DNA from: an uncultured Flammeovirgaceae bacterium
GTDB lineage: Bacteria > Bacteroidota > Bacteroidia > Cytophagales > Cyclobacteriaceae
Direction: 5' to 3'
NCBI GenBank assembly: GCA_937883755.1
Contig: CAKZYA010000063.1
Span: forward strand, 186,001 to 250,000
DNA length: 64,000 bases
The translations under genes were made by a program, and so were the position numbers. Position 1 is the first letter of the stretch. Each line of letters begins with the position of its first letter. The notes beneath the pieces were generated by a model that was not told where the DNA came from, searched no databases, and saw only the letters and a list, made by a program, of their open reading frames with translations. This document shows positions 33,821 through 43,574 of the stretch, piece after piece.

Positions 33821-35563
33821 ATGACCGAAAACCTAATTACACTTCTGATTTTCAGTCCATTGGTGGTGGCGTTGTTGTTACTGCTCGTTCCGCCGGCTTA
33901 TTTACTGATCCATCGGATTGGGATGATTGCAGCAACTAGTATTCAACTGATTATTGCGCTAATTATTTATGCCCAGTTTGATGCTAGCAAAGTCGCCGAG
34001 GTAACAGAAGATACTGCCTACTATAATTTGCAACTTGTAGAACGCGCTGATTGGATTAGTCTTGATCTAGGCAATTTAGGGCATTTATCTATTGATTACT
34101 TTGTAGCGGTTGACGGTATTAGCCTGCCTCTGGTGGTGCTATCTACACTAATTCTACTAATTGCAGCCATTTCTTCCTGGACGATTAAACAACAGGTAAA
34201 GGGCTATGCTCTGCTGTTTTTATTGTTAAGTACATCGGTAGTGGGCTGCTTTGTGGCACTAGATTTCTTTCTATTCTACCTCTTCTTCGAGTTCATGCTG
34301 CTGCCGATGTATTTCCTTATCGGTATTTGGGGTGGTGCCCGACGTGAGTACGCTTCTATCAAGTTTTTTCTGTATACCCTGGCGGGCTCTATCTTTATTC
34401 TGATTGCCATGATCGGTCTCTACCTCAGTGTAATTGACCCAGTAGCCACCGGAGAGATTACCGGACTAGTAGGTAATCATCCTTCTGCCGTAGAGATTGA
34501 CTACGTTCAGGAACAGTTGCGACAGGGTAACATTGACCAGTCGGATTGGGTGCGAACATTTGATATGGTCGCTATGACTGATGCAGATAACTACACCCCC
34601 AGTAGCAGCTTATCTATAGAAGGGAGCCAAATAGGGAGCTTTCCTCTTCGCTGGTTAGCTTTTTGGGCATTATTAATTGGCTTTGTCATTAAGCTTCCGT
34701 CGGTGCCTTTACATACTTGGCTACCTGATGCTCACGTAGAAGCTCCCACCGCTATTTCAGTAGTATTGGCTGGGCTTCTGCTGAAAATTGGGGGCTACGG
34801 TATTTTCCGAACGGCCTACAGTATGTTTCCCGAAGCCGCTTTACAGTTTGCCTGGTGGGTCGGCTTTCTGGGAGTAATCTCCATTCTCTACGGAGCCTTC
34901 AACGCATTGGCCATGCGCGACCTGAAAAAGATGATTGCGTATTCATCCGTATCGCATATGGGATTTGTGCTACTCGGATTAGCGTCACTTACTTCCGAAG
35001 GTGTGAGCGGCAGCTTGTACCAAATGTTTAGTCACGGTCTGATTTCACCTCTGCTATTTTTAATCGCGGGAGTGATTTATGACCGTACCCAAGATCGAAT
35101 GATCGCTCATTACGGTGGACTTACTCAGAAGATGCCCTATTTCACGGTGCTAGTTATTATCGGTTTCTTTGCTTCGTTGGGGTTACCAGGGTTTTCAGGT
35201 TTCGTAGCGGAGATCTTGACACTATTAGGTGCATTCAATTCGGCTACGGTTAATGAGCTACTTCCTCGGTGGATGGCAATTTTTGCCGCGTTAGGACTCA
35301 TCCTGAGTGCCGGATACTACTTGTGGACACTACAGCGCGTATTTTTTGGCAAATACTATGTGCGAGAAGAAACCTGGAATAATAAGCTAGTTGACCTTAG
35401 CTGGCGCGAATACATCATGCTCGTTCCCCTAGCTGTAGCTACTTTTGTATTTGGTATCGCCCCTAGTTTATTTCTAGATGTGGTTGGCGAATCGGTACGG
35501 CACTGGGTAGAATACATGAATGGACAAGGGATGCAGTATCTAGAACAGATTATGAATCGGTAA
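33821..35563 (+). CDS. nuoM: NADH-quinone oxidoreductase subunit M
   Basis: Proton-pumping antiporter-like subunit of respiratory complex I. Characteristic segments are FYLFFEFMLLPMYFLIGIWGG (conserved Glu in a helix), VPLHTWLPDAHVEAPTAISV and VLAGLLLKIGGYG with its Lys. The 580-residue product is longer than the E. coli subunit because of an extra loop of about 60 residues after helix 5 (GEITGLVGNHPSAVEIDY). It is followed by nuoN, but the usual nuoL is not upstream: eboA is, on the other strand. The 229-base gap before it holds the palindromes listed above. Confidence 0.97.
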   Translation: MTENLITLLIFSPLVVALLLLLVPPAYLLIHRIGMIAATSIQLIIALIIYAQFDASKVAEVTEDTAYYNLQLVERADWISLDLGNLGHLSIDYFVAVDGISLPLVVLSTLILLIAAISSWTIKQQVKGYALLFLLLSTSVVGCFVALDFFLFYLFFEFMLLPMYFLIGIWGGARREYASIKFFLYTLAGSIFILIAMIGLYLSVIDPVATGEITGLVGNHPSAVEIDYVQEQLRQGNIDQSDWVRTFDMVAMTDADNYTPSSSLSIEGSQIGSFPLRWLAFWALLIGFVIKLPSVPLHTWLPDAHVEAPTAISVVLAGLLLKIGGYGIFRTAYSMFPEAALQFAWWVGFLGVISILYGAFNALAMRDLKKMIAYSSVSHMGFVLLGLASLTSEGVSGSLYQMFSHGLISPLLFLIAGVIYDRTQDRMIAHYGGLTQKMPYFTVLVIIGFFASLGLPGFSGFVAEILTLLGAFNSATVNELLPRWMAIFAALGLILSAGYYLWTLQRVFFGKYYVREETWNNKLVDLSWREYIMLVPLAVATFVFGIAPSLFLDVVGESVRHWVEYMNGQGMQYLEQIMNR

Positions 35564-35618
35564 GAAGGCTTAGAAATTGGCTATCGAGAGAATATGGAAA
35601 CTTGCTACAAGTTCAACA

Positions 35619-35671
35619 TCCCCCTAACCCTCCCGGAACCAGTCCGGGACAGGCTCTTTTTCAAAGGGGGA
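35619..35671. repeat. GC-rich hairpin repeat between nuoM and nuoN
   Basis: A 53-base interspersed-type element with end arms TCCCCCT and AGGGGGA, and an inner hairpin CCCGG-AACCAGT-CCGGG. Elements of this TCCCCCTAACCC...AAAGGGGGA form are scattered in many Bacteroidota and cyanobacterial genomes. It lies ten bases before the nuoN ATG. Confidence 0.6.
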
Positions 35672-35681
35672 AACTAACTTT

Positions 35682-37229
35682 ATGGAAATCACTACTAACC
35701 TGGCAAATGACTTGCGCGTAATTTTACGCAGCGCTACCTGGCTGTGGCCGGAAGTAACATTGGCTGCCGGACTTGTAGTACTACTACTCACCGATCTGGT
35801 GATGCGTAAAAAACGAGGCGGGTTATTTGTCGGAATGCTGCTGCTTACCGTGCTTACCAGTGGATATTTCCTGCTGCAACAGTGGGATTTACTATCGGTA
35901 GACGAATCACTGCCTCGCTTTCTGAATACACTATTAGTAGATCGGCTAGCGGTTTATTTGAAGCTTCTATTCAGTTTTGCTTTATTTTTTGTCGGATTAA
36001 TGAGCCTTCGTACTTACAGTGGTTCTCAACAAATTGGTTTTGAACGGCTCGACCGGATTGGCGAATATTACATTATGTTGCTAGGTGTAGCGCTGGGTGC
36101 CTCACTAATGGTGAGTACAACTCATCTGCTAACCATTTACCTAGCTATTGAACTAGTTTCTTTGAGTTCGTACGTACTGGCTAATTTTAATTTTGACCGT
36201 AAAAGTGCTGAAGCCAGTATGAAATATGTTTTGTACGGCAGCGCTGCTTCGGGACTAATGCTCTACGGAATGTCGCTACTCTACGGTCTCACAGGTACAC
36301 TACTCTTAACCGAGACAGCTTTTCTGGAAGGATTACAGGCGGCCCCACCGTTACTAAGTAGCCTAGCTATCGGACTAACAATCAGTGGTTTTTTGTTCAA
36401 AATATCGGCAGTCCCCTTCCATGTTTGGGTTCCTGATATTTACGAAGGCGTTCCTACCCCAGTGGCTGCGTTTTTCTCGGTTGTACCCAAGATAGCCGGG
36501 GTTGGGCTGCTGCTACGAGTTGCTCCCGTTTTGTTCTTTTCTACTCCTTATTTTCCGGGCGAGTGGCTACTTGGACTCATCGCGATGGTGACTATGATTG
36601 CTGGTAACGTAGCAGCACTACATCAAACCAACGCAAAAAGAATGCTGGCGTATTCTTCCATTGCCCACTCAGGTTTCTTACTAGCGGGTGTTTTGGTAGC
36701 CAAGGGGTGGGGATTGTACAATGTGCTTTTCTATGCCACCGTTTACCTGGTAATGAACCTGGCGGCTTTCTGGTTGATCAAATTACTGGGCGAACGCACC
36801 AAATCCTACCAAATCGCTGATTATCGGGGGTTAGGACTACGCTTTCCCGCTCTGGGTATTGCCATGTTACTAGTGATGATTGCCCTCACCGGATTACCCC
36901 CTACAGCAGGTTTTACCGCTAAGTTATTCATTTTTTCTGCTTTGTGGGATGCGTATCAGCAAACGCTGGAACCGCAGTTACTCTACGTTTTTGTAGTCGG
37001 CTTATTCAATACTGTGATTTCCTTATTTTATTACCTAAAAATCCCTTATTACCTATTCTTCAAAAACACTCCTGATAGAACTGAATCAACGATTTCAACT
37101 TCACCAACATATTCTTCACAATTTTCAGGAAAATTCGGGACATTTTTGCTCATCATTCCGTTACTGCTATTGTTTTTCAAAGCAGATTGGTTATTGGCTA
37201 TCATTAGTCAAATAATCAGTGTACCTTAG
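35682..37229 (+). CDS. nuoN: NADH-quinone oxidoreductase subunit N
   Basis: Antiporter-like subunit of complex I, 515 residues with about 14 helices. Diagnostic segments: LAIELVSLSSYVLANF, KISAVPFHVWVPDIYEGVP and FFSVVPKIAGVGLLLR with the conserved Lys, and the terminal TGLPPTAGFTAKLFIF. It lies about 120 bases after nuoM, and the same transcript probably covers both despite the repeat between them. Confidence 0.97.
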   Translation: MEITTNLANDLRVILRSATWLWPEVTLAAGLVVLLLTDLVMRKKRGGLFVGMLLLTVLTSGYFLLQQWDLLSVDESLPRFLNTLLVDRLAVYLKLLFSFALFFVGLMSLRTYSGSQQIGFERLDRIGEYYIMLLGVALGASLMVSTTHLLTIYLAIELVSLSSYVLANFNFDRKSAEASMKYVLYGSAASGLMLYGMSLLYGLTGTLLLTETAFLEGLQAAPPLLSSLAIGLTISGFLFKISAVPFHVWVPDIYEGVPTPVAAFFSVVPKIAGVGLLLRVAPVLFFSTPYFPGEWLLGLIAMVTMIAGNVAALHQTNAKRMLAYSSIAHSGFLLAGVLVAKGWGLYNVLFYATVYLVMNLAAFWLIKLLGERTKSYQIADYRGLGLRFPALGIAMLLVMIALTGLPPTAGFTAKLFIFSALWDAYQQTLEPQLLYVFVVGLFNTVISLFYYLKIPYYLFFKNTPDRTESTISTSPTYSSQFSGKFGTFLLIIPLLLLFFKADWLLAIISQIISVP

Positions 37230-37276
37230 TAGTAGTTAAGTCCGTTTTCTTATCTAGTAATGTCTAGTCCATATCT

Positions 37277-39178
37277 ATGAGCGAGTCTATCAAACACGAA
37301 TGCGGTATTGCCATGATCCGCCTCCGCAAGCCCCTCCAGCATTATATTGACAAGTACGGAACCCCGCTGTATGCCGTCAATAAGCTGTATTTACTGATGG
37401 AAAAACAGCATAACCGGGGGCAAGATGGTGTAGGGGTTGCTAATATCAAGATTGATATCCCACCAGGCTCACGCTACATCAGCCGCTATCGTTCGGTATC
37501 TGAACGACCCATTTCAGACGTATTTAAGAAGATTAACAAAAAATATAAAAAAGTTCGGCAGACCTGGGGCACTGAGCGGTTACTGGATGCTAAATGGTTG
37601 CAAGAAAACGTTGCTTTCACCGGAGAAGTCTGGCTGGGGCACTTGCGCTACGGAACTCACGGAAAGAATTCTATTGAATACTGCCACCCTATGCTCCGCC
37701 AAAATAACTGGCGGAGTCGAAACTTAGTGATGGCGGGGAATTTCAATATGACTAATGTTGATGAACTCTTCGATATCTTAGTCAGCCTGGGTCAGCACCC
37801 TAAAGAGAAAGCCGATACTATTACGGTGATGGAAAAGATTGGTCACTTTCTGGATCAGGAAAATCAGGACCTGTTCGATCAGTTTAAGTTTACCCACACT
37901 AATCAGCAGATCACCGAAATTATTGAGGATAATCTGAATTTACAACGGGTACTACAACGCTCCTGCAAAGATTTTGACGGGGGTTACACGATGGCGGGTC
38001 TAATCGGTAGCGGCTCCTCTTTCGTTGCCCGCGATCCAGCGGGAATCCGTCCGGCCTACTACTACGCTGACGATGAAGTAGTGGTAGTAGCTTCGGAAAA
38101 ACCACCAATCAAGACTGCTTTCAATGTGCCTTACGGTGAGATTAAAGAAATTCAACCCGGTCATGCTCTGATTATTGACAAAGCGGGTAACTACGACGAA
38201 TATCAGTTTATTGATAAGCTAGAAAAACGCTCATGTAGCTTTGAGCGAATCTATTTCTCCCGGGCATCCGATCCCAATATTTACACTGAGCGTAAGAATC
38301 TTGGTAAACTGCTGATTCCACAGATTCTGGAATCTATCGATTATGATCTGCAAAACTCGGTCTTTTCCTACATTCCTAACAGTGCGGAAACAGCTTTTCT
38401 GGGAATGCTGGAAGGGCTAGAAGATCACCTTAGCAATGAACGTATTCAGGCGATTAGCAAGCAGTCGGAAGGAGGTAAAGTTGACGAAAAGTACCTCAAT
38501 AAACTACTTTCATTTCGCCCTCGGGTAGAAAAGCTCGTGGTGAAAGATGCCAAGCTACGCACGTTTATTACCGACGACGACCATCGGAATGATTTAGTGG
38601 CTCATGTATACGATACTACTTATGAGGTAATTCGTAAAGATGTAGACAACATTGTGGTGATTGATGACTCTATTGTGCGGGGTACCACGCTGGAAAAGAG
38701 CATTTTACGAATGCTTAATCGCTTGAATCCCAAGAAGATCGTTATTGTATCATCGGCTCCGCAAATCCGCTTTCCTGATTGCTACGGTATCGATATGTCT
38801 AAAATGAATCAGTTTGTTGCCTTCCGGGCAGTACTTCAATTGCTAAAGGATGGTGGTTTAGATAATCTGATTGACGAAGTTTACGACCTTTGCGTAGCCG
38901 AAGGACTAAAGAAAGGTGCTCCTAATTTTGTAAAAAAGCTATATGAGCCTTTCTCTTACAAGCAAGTTTCTGACATGATCGCTGAAATTACCCGCCCCGA
39001 TGACCTTACTTGTGACTATGAAGTGGTATACCAAACCGTAGAAAACCTACACCAAGCCTGCCCCGACCACCGAGGCGATTGGTACTTCACTGGCAATTAT
39101 CCTACACTAGGGGGTAACCTAGTCGTGAATAAATCCTTCATCAACTTTATGGAGGGTAAAACCGTGCGAGCTTACTGA
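37277..39178 (+). CDS. Amidophosphoribosyltransferase, long PurF-type paralogue
   Basis: Ntn-type glutamine amidotransferase joined to a phosphoribosyltransferase domain. Cys9 (HECGIAMI) is at the place of the nucleophile; PurF proteins normally lose a short propeptide before it. RGQDGVGV and GHLRYGTHG belong to the glutaminase site, and IVVIDDSIVRGTT is the PRPP loop. At 633 residues it is over 120 longer than E. coli PurF, with an insertion between the domains (residues about 340-430). Bacteroidota commonly carry this long form besides a normal purF, so calling it the biosynthetic enzyme is not safe. No purine genes are next to it. Confidence 0.88.
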   Translation: MSESIKHECGIAMIRLRKPLQHYIDKYGTPLYAVNKLYLLMEKQHNRGQDGVGVANIKIDIPPGSRYISRYRSVSERPISDVFKKINKKYKKVRQTWGTERLLDAKWLQENVAFTGEVWLGHLRYGTHGKNSIEYCHPMLRQNNWRSRNLVMAGNFNMTNVDELFDILVSLGQHPKEKADTITVMEKIGHFLDQENQDLFDQFKFTHTNQQITEIIEDNLNLQRVLQRSCKDFDGGYTMAGLIGSGSSFVARDPAGIRPAYYYADDEVVVVASEKPPIKTAFNVPYGEIKEIQPGHALIIDKAGNYDEYQFIDKLEKRSCSFERIYFSRASDPNIYTERKNLGKLLIPQILESIDYDLQNSVFSYIPNSAETAFLGMLEGLEDHLSNERIQAISKQSEGGKVDEKYLNKLLSFRPRVEKLVVKDAKLRTFITDDDHRNDLVAHVYDTTYEVIRKDVDNIVVIDDSIVRGTTLEKSILRMLNRLNPKKIVIVSSAPQIRFPDCYGIDMSKMNQFVAFRAVLQLLKDGGLDNLIDEVYDLCVAEGLKKGAPNFVKKLYEPFSYKQVSDMIAEITRPDDLTCDYEVVYQTVENLHQACPDHRGDWYFTGNYPTLGGNLVVNKSFINFMEGKTVRAY

Positions 39179-39261
39179 TCTTTCCGAAGATTAAGGCAAG
39201 AAAATACCAGAATAGTAAATTCCAGGCGTTGGTTAAGAGTAGATAATTGAATCAAAAGCGA

Positions 39262-39969
39262 CTAGGTAATCAAATTACCATCTTCATCCCACTCGGCTAC
39301 TACAGTACGTTTTTCCTGATCGACGCACTTAGCGAGCCATTCTTCGTCGTAGGCCATGCCGTGCTCCTTCAGAATATCATCAGGTACGCCATCCCATACA
39401 TTAGGGCGGTTGCCTTGGTAACCTAGCTCCTCAATACCCATTTTGGAAGTGTAGTAGCCCGTGAGGGTGAGGTTTCGCATTCGGTTGAAAAAGGCTACTC
39501 CTTGTTCTACTTCGGGCGAAGCTTTATCCGGGTAGGCAATTTCGTCCAGTAGCTCTTTTTGCTGAGCTTCACTGCACTCGGTAAATACATTATCAAACTT
39601 TTTACTGGCTCGGTGATTCAGCCACATCATACCACCCCGCAGCGGAAGCTGGTGATCGGTAATATCTTTGGCGATAAAAGCAATAAACTCAGGCACTCCG
39701 GCGTCAGTAGCTGATCCAAAATCTGATGTAGCAGGTAGAATCAAATCACAGAGGGTAGCGATGGCACCTACTTCAGCCTCAGTGAAAAACTCGGTTTCCA
39801 TCAGCATTTTATCGCGCAGTTTCTCGGGTTCAGTACGACCGTAGGCATCGGCTTCTGCTGGAGTGGCCAATTGCTCGACAGTTTCCTCGGGCGCACAACC
39901 ACTAGCGACCAGCCCTCCCGCCAGAGAGCCTATCAGCATGGTTTTCATGGATTCTCTTCTGTCCATCAC
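39262..39969 (-). CDS. Gluconate 2-dehydrogenase subunit 3 family protein
   Basis: 235-residue small subunit partnering the GMC oxidoreductase encoded upstream, whose last codons overlap it by four bases. The start MMDRRESMKTMLIGSLAG combines a twin-arginine-like RR with a lipoprotein-type Cys (VASGCAPEE), so it is exported, and the Tat route would also carry the FAD subunit. The family segment YYTSKMGIEELGYQGNRP and DLILPATSDFGSATDAGVPEF are typical. Confidence 0.9.
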   Translation of the reverse strand: MMDRRESMKTMLIGSLAGGLVASGCAPEETVEQLATPAEADAYGRTEPEKLRDKMLMETEFFTEAEVGAIATLCDLILPATSDFGSATDAGVPEFIAFIAKDITDHQLPLRGGMMWLNHRASKKFDNVFTECSEAQQKELLDEIAYPDKASPEVEQGVAFFNRMRNLTLTGYYTSKMGIEELGYQGNRPNVWDGVPDDILKEHGMAYDEEWLAKCVDQEKRTVVAEWDEDGNLIT

Positions 39970-41687
39970 GAAATATTTTGTTTTTTGAGTTGATCAATAA
40001 TAAAGTCTGAGGTTTTCCAGGAAAGGGCTAGTATCGTCCAGGTAGGATTTTTATCGGCTTGCGATACAAACGGCCCAGCATCTACCACAAATACATTGTC
40101 TACCTCGTGCAGTTGCTGATGCTTGTTTGTCACTGATGCCTTAGGATCATCGCCCATACGGGTAGTGCCCACTTCATGGATAATCCGACCTGGTGCCGCC
40201 AGTCCGTAGTCTTGCTCCTTCCCAGGTGCTTCTCCCAAGATAGTCGCTCCCATCGCATCAAAAACTTCCTCAAAAGTTTCGTGCATATGTTTGGCTTGCA
40301 ATCGCTCGTAATCAGTCCAGTTATAGTGAAACCGCAATACTGGGATCCCCCATTCATCAACCACATTCGGGTCAATCTCGCAGTAATTATCTTTCTGAGC
40401 TACACTTTCGCCCCGACCCGATATTCCCATAATTGCCCCATAGAATCGCTTTACATCGTCCCGCAGTTTGTCGCCGTAACCACCAACCTGTCCACCAACA
40501 AATTTATTCATTTCAGTTACTCCAAAGCCAGTGCCGTAGGAAGGCATTCCCATACCACCCCATACCTCAATATGGTAGCCTCGGGGAAAGTCCAAATTCT
40601 TATTATCTAGCCACCAGGGGCTGTACACGTGCATTCCACCAACTCCATCTTCATTGTAGGTCACTTTACGATCCATCAACTCAGGTACGAAAGCGGCACG
40701 GCTACTCCCGGTAGAATCGTGCAAATATTTACCAACAATATCTGAGTTATTACCCAATCCGTTAGGATGCTGGCTACTTTTAGAGTTCAGTAGAATACGG
40801 GCTGAGCTACAAGCCGATGCAGCTAGTAAAACCGTTTTTCCTTTAAGCTGATACTCTTGCCGATCTTCTTTGTTGACATACGACACTCCAGTAGCCCGCC
40901 CTTCATTATCAGTCGTAATTTCTCGTACCATCGAGTTTACGAACAGATCGGCTTGTCCCGTTTTCTGTGCAGGAAAAACTAGCGAAGTACTCGATGAGAA
41001 ATCAGCTTTAGCTGAGCAAGCCCGTGAACACTGGCTACAGTAAAAACAGATGCCTCGCCCATTATTCATCTGCTTAGTAAGGATAGATAAACGGGACGGA
41101 ATTACCGTGACCCCTGCCTTCCGAGCTGCCTTAATGTAATAAAGCTCATGCAAGCGGGGCTTAGGAACCGGAAGAAAATAACCGTCTGGTTCATTCTCTA
41201 AATTTTCCTTACTTCCGAATACCCCAATGAGTTTATCTACTTTATCATAGTAAGGCTTTACGTCGTCGTAGCCGATGGGCCAATTATCACCCAACCCATC
41301 AATGTCTTTTCGTTTAAAATCTTTAGGACCAAACCGCAGGGAAATTCGTCCCCAGTGATTAGTTCGTCCACCTACCATATGAGACCGAAACCAGTCAAAC
41401 TCAGTGCCTTCAGCCCGAGTATACGGTTCGCCTTCAATCTCCCAGCCACCATAGGCAGCATCAAAATCTCCAAAAGCCCGAGTACTACTTGCACCCCGAC
41501 GGGGGGACTCATAAGGCCACTTGAGTTGCGTCATTTGTGCCGGATCAGTTGGGTCAAAGAAAGGTCCGGCTTCCACAATAGCTACGGAAAGCCCTGACTC
41601 AGCCAGCACTTTGGCGGCCATTCCTCCTCCTGCCCCGGAGCCTACAATAATAGCGTCGTAGACTTTTGGGGATTCAATAATGTACAT
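39966..41687 (-). CDS. GMC family FAD oxidoreductase
   Basis: 573-residue glucose-methanol-choline type flavoenzyme, probably oxidising a sugar or other alcohol in the periplasm. The FAD motif is DAIIVGSGAGGGMAAKVL; HMVGGRTNHWGR and HEVGTTRMGDD are family motifs, the latter near the active-site His. A Cys cluster CFYCSQCSRACSAKADF may hold an iron-sulfur centre, as in gluconate dehydrogenase-type large subunits. Lacks its own signal, so export would depend on the partner subunit (inference). First gene of a two-gene operon. Confidence 0.92.
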   Translation of the reverse strand: MYIIESPKVYDAIIVGSGAGGGMAAKVLAESGLSVAIVEAGPFFDPTDPAQMTQLKWPYESPRRGASSTRAFGDFDAAYGGWEIEGEPYTRAEGTEFDWFRSHMVGGRTNHWGRISLRFGPKDFKRKDIDGLGDNWPIGYDDVKPYYDKVDKLIGVFGSKENLENEPDGYFLPVPKPRLHELYYIKAARKAGVTVIPSRLSILTKQMNNGRGICFYCSQCSRACSAKADFSSSTSLVFPAQKTGQADLFVNSMVREITTDNEGRATGVSYVNKEDRQEYQLKGKTVLLAASACSSARILLNSKSSQHPNGLGNNSDIVGKYLHDSTGSSRAAFVPELMDRKVTYNEDGVGGMHVYSPWWLDNKNLDFPRGYHIEVWGGMGMPSYGTGFGVTEMNKFVGGQVGGYGDKLRDDVKRFYGAIMGISGRGESVAQKDNYCEIDPNVVDEWGIPVLRFHYNWTDYERLQAKHMHETFEEVFDAMGATILGEAPGKEQDYGLAAPGRIIHEVGTTRMGDDPKASVTNKHQQLHEVDNVFVVDAGPFVSQADKNPTWTILALSWKTSDFIIDQLKKQNIS

Positions 41688-41844
41688 GGGTAGAATTTAT
41701 GATAATGAAAACTAGAACGCTTAATTTCCTACGAAAAACGCGATAAACCAAATCTATTCTCAATTTTCATGGTCAGTGATTACCGAGCTATTGTAATTTT
41801 TATAACTTCGCAGACCACAACATTCACCAATAAAATTTAGACTT

Positions 41845-42282
41845 ATGAAAACCGCTGAGATTACCACTGCGAAGGGAGTTATGAAAGTAGAATTCTTTGA
41901 AGAAGATGCCCCCAATACAGTAGATAATTTCGTAAAACTATCAAAAGAAGGCTTTTACGATGGACTTACTTTTCACCGGGTTATCCCCAATTTTGTTATT
42001 CAGGGCGGTTGCCCCAATGGTACTGGTGCGGGCGGACCGGGTTATACCATTGATTGCGAATTAGACGGGGATAACCAGTACCACGACCGAGGGGTACTCT
42101 CAATGGCTCACGCCGGACGTAATACGGGTGGTAGCCAATTCTTTATCTGTCACAGCCGTGATAATACCGCTCATTTGGATCGTAACCATACCGTGTTTGG
42201 CAAAGTAATAGAAGGCCTAGATGTGGTTGATGATATTCGGCAGGGCGATAAGATTGAGAAGATTACTATTAGTGAGGAATAG
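41845..42282 (+). CDS. Peptidyl-prolyl cis-trans isomerase, cyclophilin type
   Basis: 145-residue cytoplasmic cyclophilin (no signal peptide). The catalytic core is complete: [19 protein letters not shown], with the Arg of FHR, then [19 protein letters not shown] and the [15 protein letters not shown] end. Length matches bacterial ppiB-type enzymes. It stands alone; downstream lies a pair of repeated mini-hairpins. Confidence 0.96.
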   Translation: MKTAEITTAKGVMKVEFFEEDAPNTVDNFVKLSKEGFYDGLTFHRVIPNFVIQGGCPNGTGAGGPGYTIDCELDGDNQYHDRGVLSMAHAGRNTGGSQFFICHSRDNTAHLDRNHTVFGKVIEGLDVVDDIRQGDKIEKITISEE

Positions 42283-42283
42283 G

Positions 42284-42349
42284 TGTTCAGGCGGTTGCCG
42301 CGCAATGTTCAGGCGACCGTCGCACGGTGTTCAAAAATCACACAAGTAC
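42284..42349. repeat. 22-base tandem units with paired-change mini-hairpins
   Basis: TGTTCA starts at 42284, 42306 and 42328, a 22-base period. The first unit continues GGCGGTTGCCGC and the second GGCGACCGTCGC, so the small stems GCGG/CCGC and GCGA/TCGC differ by a compensated base pair. The third unit keeps only the first six bases. No gene is seen in 42283-42494. Confidence 0.5.
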
Positions 42350-42494
42350 ATGAACACGTGAATACACTAATGTATTAGCACTATTTTTCTCAAATTCTTA
42401 CTATCTAAGTTTTACCGTTTTTCCATTGGGTTTAGTAGCTAGACTAGCTGCATCTTTGTTTAGTATTTTCAATTAAGTTTTACTAAGCAAGCCT

Positions 42495-42917
42495 ATGATC
42501 TGCTTTCAAAACCAATACGTAACCGTAGAGATCGATACGGAATTACAAGCCCTAGTACAAACCTGGCGTGGATTTGCCAAGGGTGATGATTACCGCCAAG
42601 CCTGGGTTGAGTCTTTAAAAATTGCTGGACAGCATCAGCTTAACTTTTGGCTAATTGATCAAGCCAAACTCAAAGGAGTAAATTACGAAGACTGGCAATG
42701 GGTGAATGAAGAATGGAAACCACAATTTGAGCAAAAAATTAGCGAAAGTTATACTGCTATTGTGTTAGCCAATAACATTTTCGACGAGATGGCCGGACGT
42801 ATTGTATCCCGAAAAACGGGTGATACCTCTCAGAAATCATCTACCGGATATTTTGCTGATAAAAATCAGGCTCAGGACTGGCTAAAATCGCTAGCGAATA
42901 AATCAGTAGCTTCCTAG
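42495..42917 (+). CDS. Protein of unknown function (140 aa)
   Basis: Small soluble protein with alternating strands and helices (MICFQNQYVTVEIDTELQALVQTWRG start). The pattern, with LNFWLIDQAKLKGVNYEDW and AIVLANNIFDEMAGRIV, resembles STAS/SpoIIAA-like folds common as stand-alone proteins in this phylum, but I cannot assign it firmly. No neighbours in an operon. Confidence 0.75.
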   Translation: MICFQNQYVTVEIDTELQALVQTWRGFAKGDDYRQAWVESLKIAGQHQLNFWLIDQAKLKGVNYEDWQWVNEEWKPQFEQKISESYTAIVLANNIFDEMAGRIVSRKTGDTSQKSSTGYFADKNQAQDWLKSLANKSVAS

Positions 42918-42955
42918 CAAAGAAGTAATTGGGAAACCAGAAAAGTAATTTCAAC

Positions 42956-43561
42956 TTACTTACTGTCTTTATTTTTTTCTTGTGAGAGCCAGTCGGCGGT
43001 TACTTCATTGAGTTTCTTCACTTTATACTCAAAGTCGCCCCGCAGTTGATTGCGTACTTCTAACAAGTTATCTAATAATGTTTGCACATCATCGGGAAGA
43101 GCTTCTTCCAAATACTGACGGATGCGTTTGGTCAATGTTGGTGATTTCCCATTGCTAGAGATGGCGATCTTTAGATCACCTTTCTTCACCACCGAGCTTA
43201 GGTAAAAATCACAGAGATCGGGGGTATCAGCTACGTTGGTCATAATACGCCTACGGCGAGTTCGGATTTTGATACGCTCGTGTAAATCGCGATCATTCGT
43301 TGCCAGAAACACCAGATCTTTACCCCGTAAATCGCGCCAGCGAAATCTCCGTTCTATAACAGTTACATTTGGATGCGCTTCTGCTAAGTGGAATATATCA
43401 GGCTGTAAGATTTCCTGCCCCACTAGCGTTACCCGAGTTTCGGGACTATTTTTCAGAATGGCTTCTAGTTTTTCTAAACCTACGTAGCCACCTCCAACTA
43501 CCAAAACGTCTAGTTCGTGTAGCTTAAAAAACACCGGAAAAAGTTGGTTGCCTTGTGTCAT
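42956..43561 (-). CDS. Precorrin-2 dehydrogenase (Met8/CysG N-domain type)
   Basis: 201-residue Met8-like enzyme that oxidises precorrin-2 to sirohydrochlorin in siroheme synthesis (and may chelate iron). NAD-binding motif VLVVGGGYVGLEKLEAIL; the conserved ATNDRDLHERI; TNVADTPDLCDFYLSSVVKKGDLKIAISSNGKSPTL is the family signature. It is the last gene of a three-gene group (with an NTF2-like gene and a CarboxypepD-like gene, 13 and 4 bases apart). The methyltransferase partner is not in this window. Confidence 0.92.
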   Translation of the reverse strand: MTQGNQLFPVFFKLHELDVLVVGGGYVGLEKLEAILKNSPETRVTLVGQEILQPDIFHLAEAHPNVTVIERRFRWRDLRGKDLVFLATNDRDLHERIKIRTRRRRIMTNVADTPDLCDFYLSSVVKKGDLKIAISSNGKSPTLTKRIRQYLEEALPDDVQTLLDNLLEVRNQLRGDFEYKVKKLNEVTADWLSQEKNKDSK

Positions 43562-43574
43562 ACAAACAGGTTAG

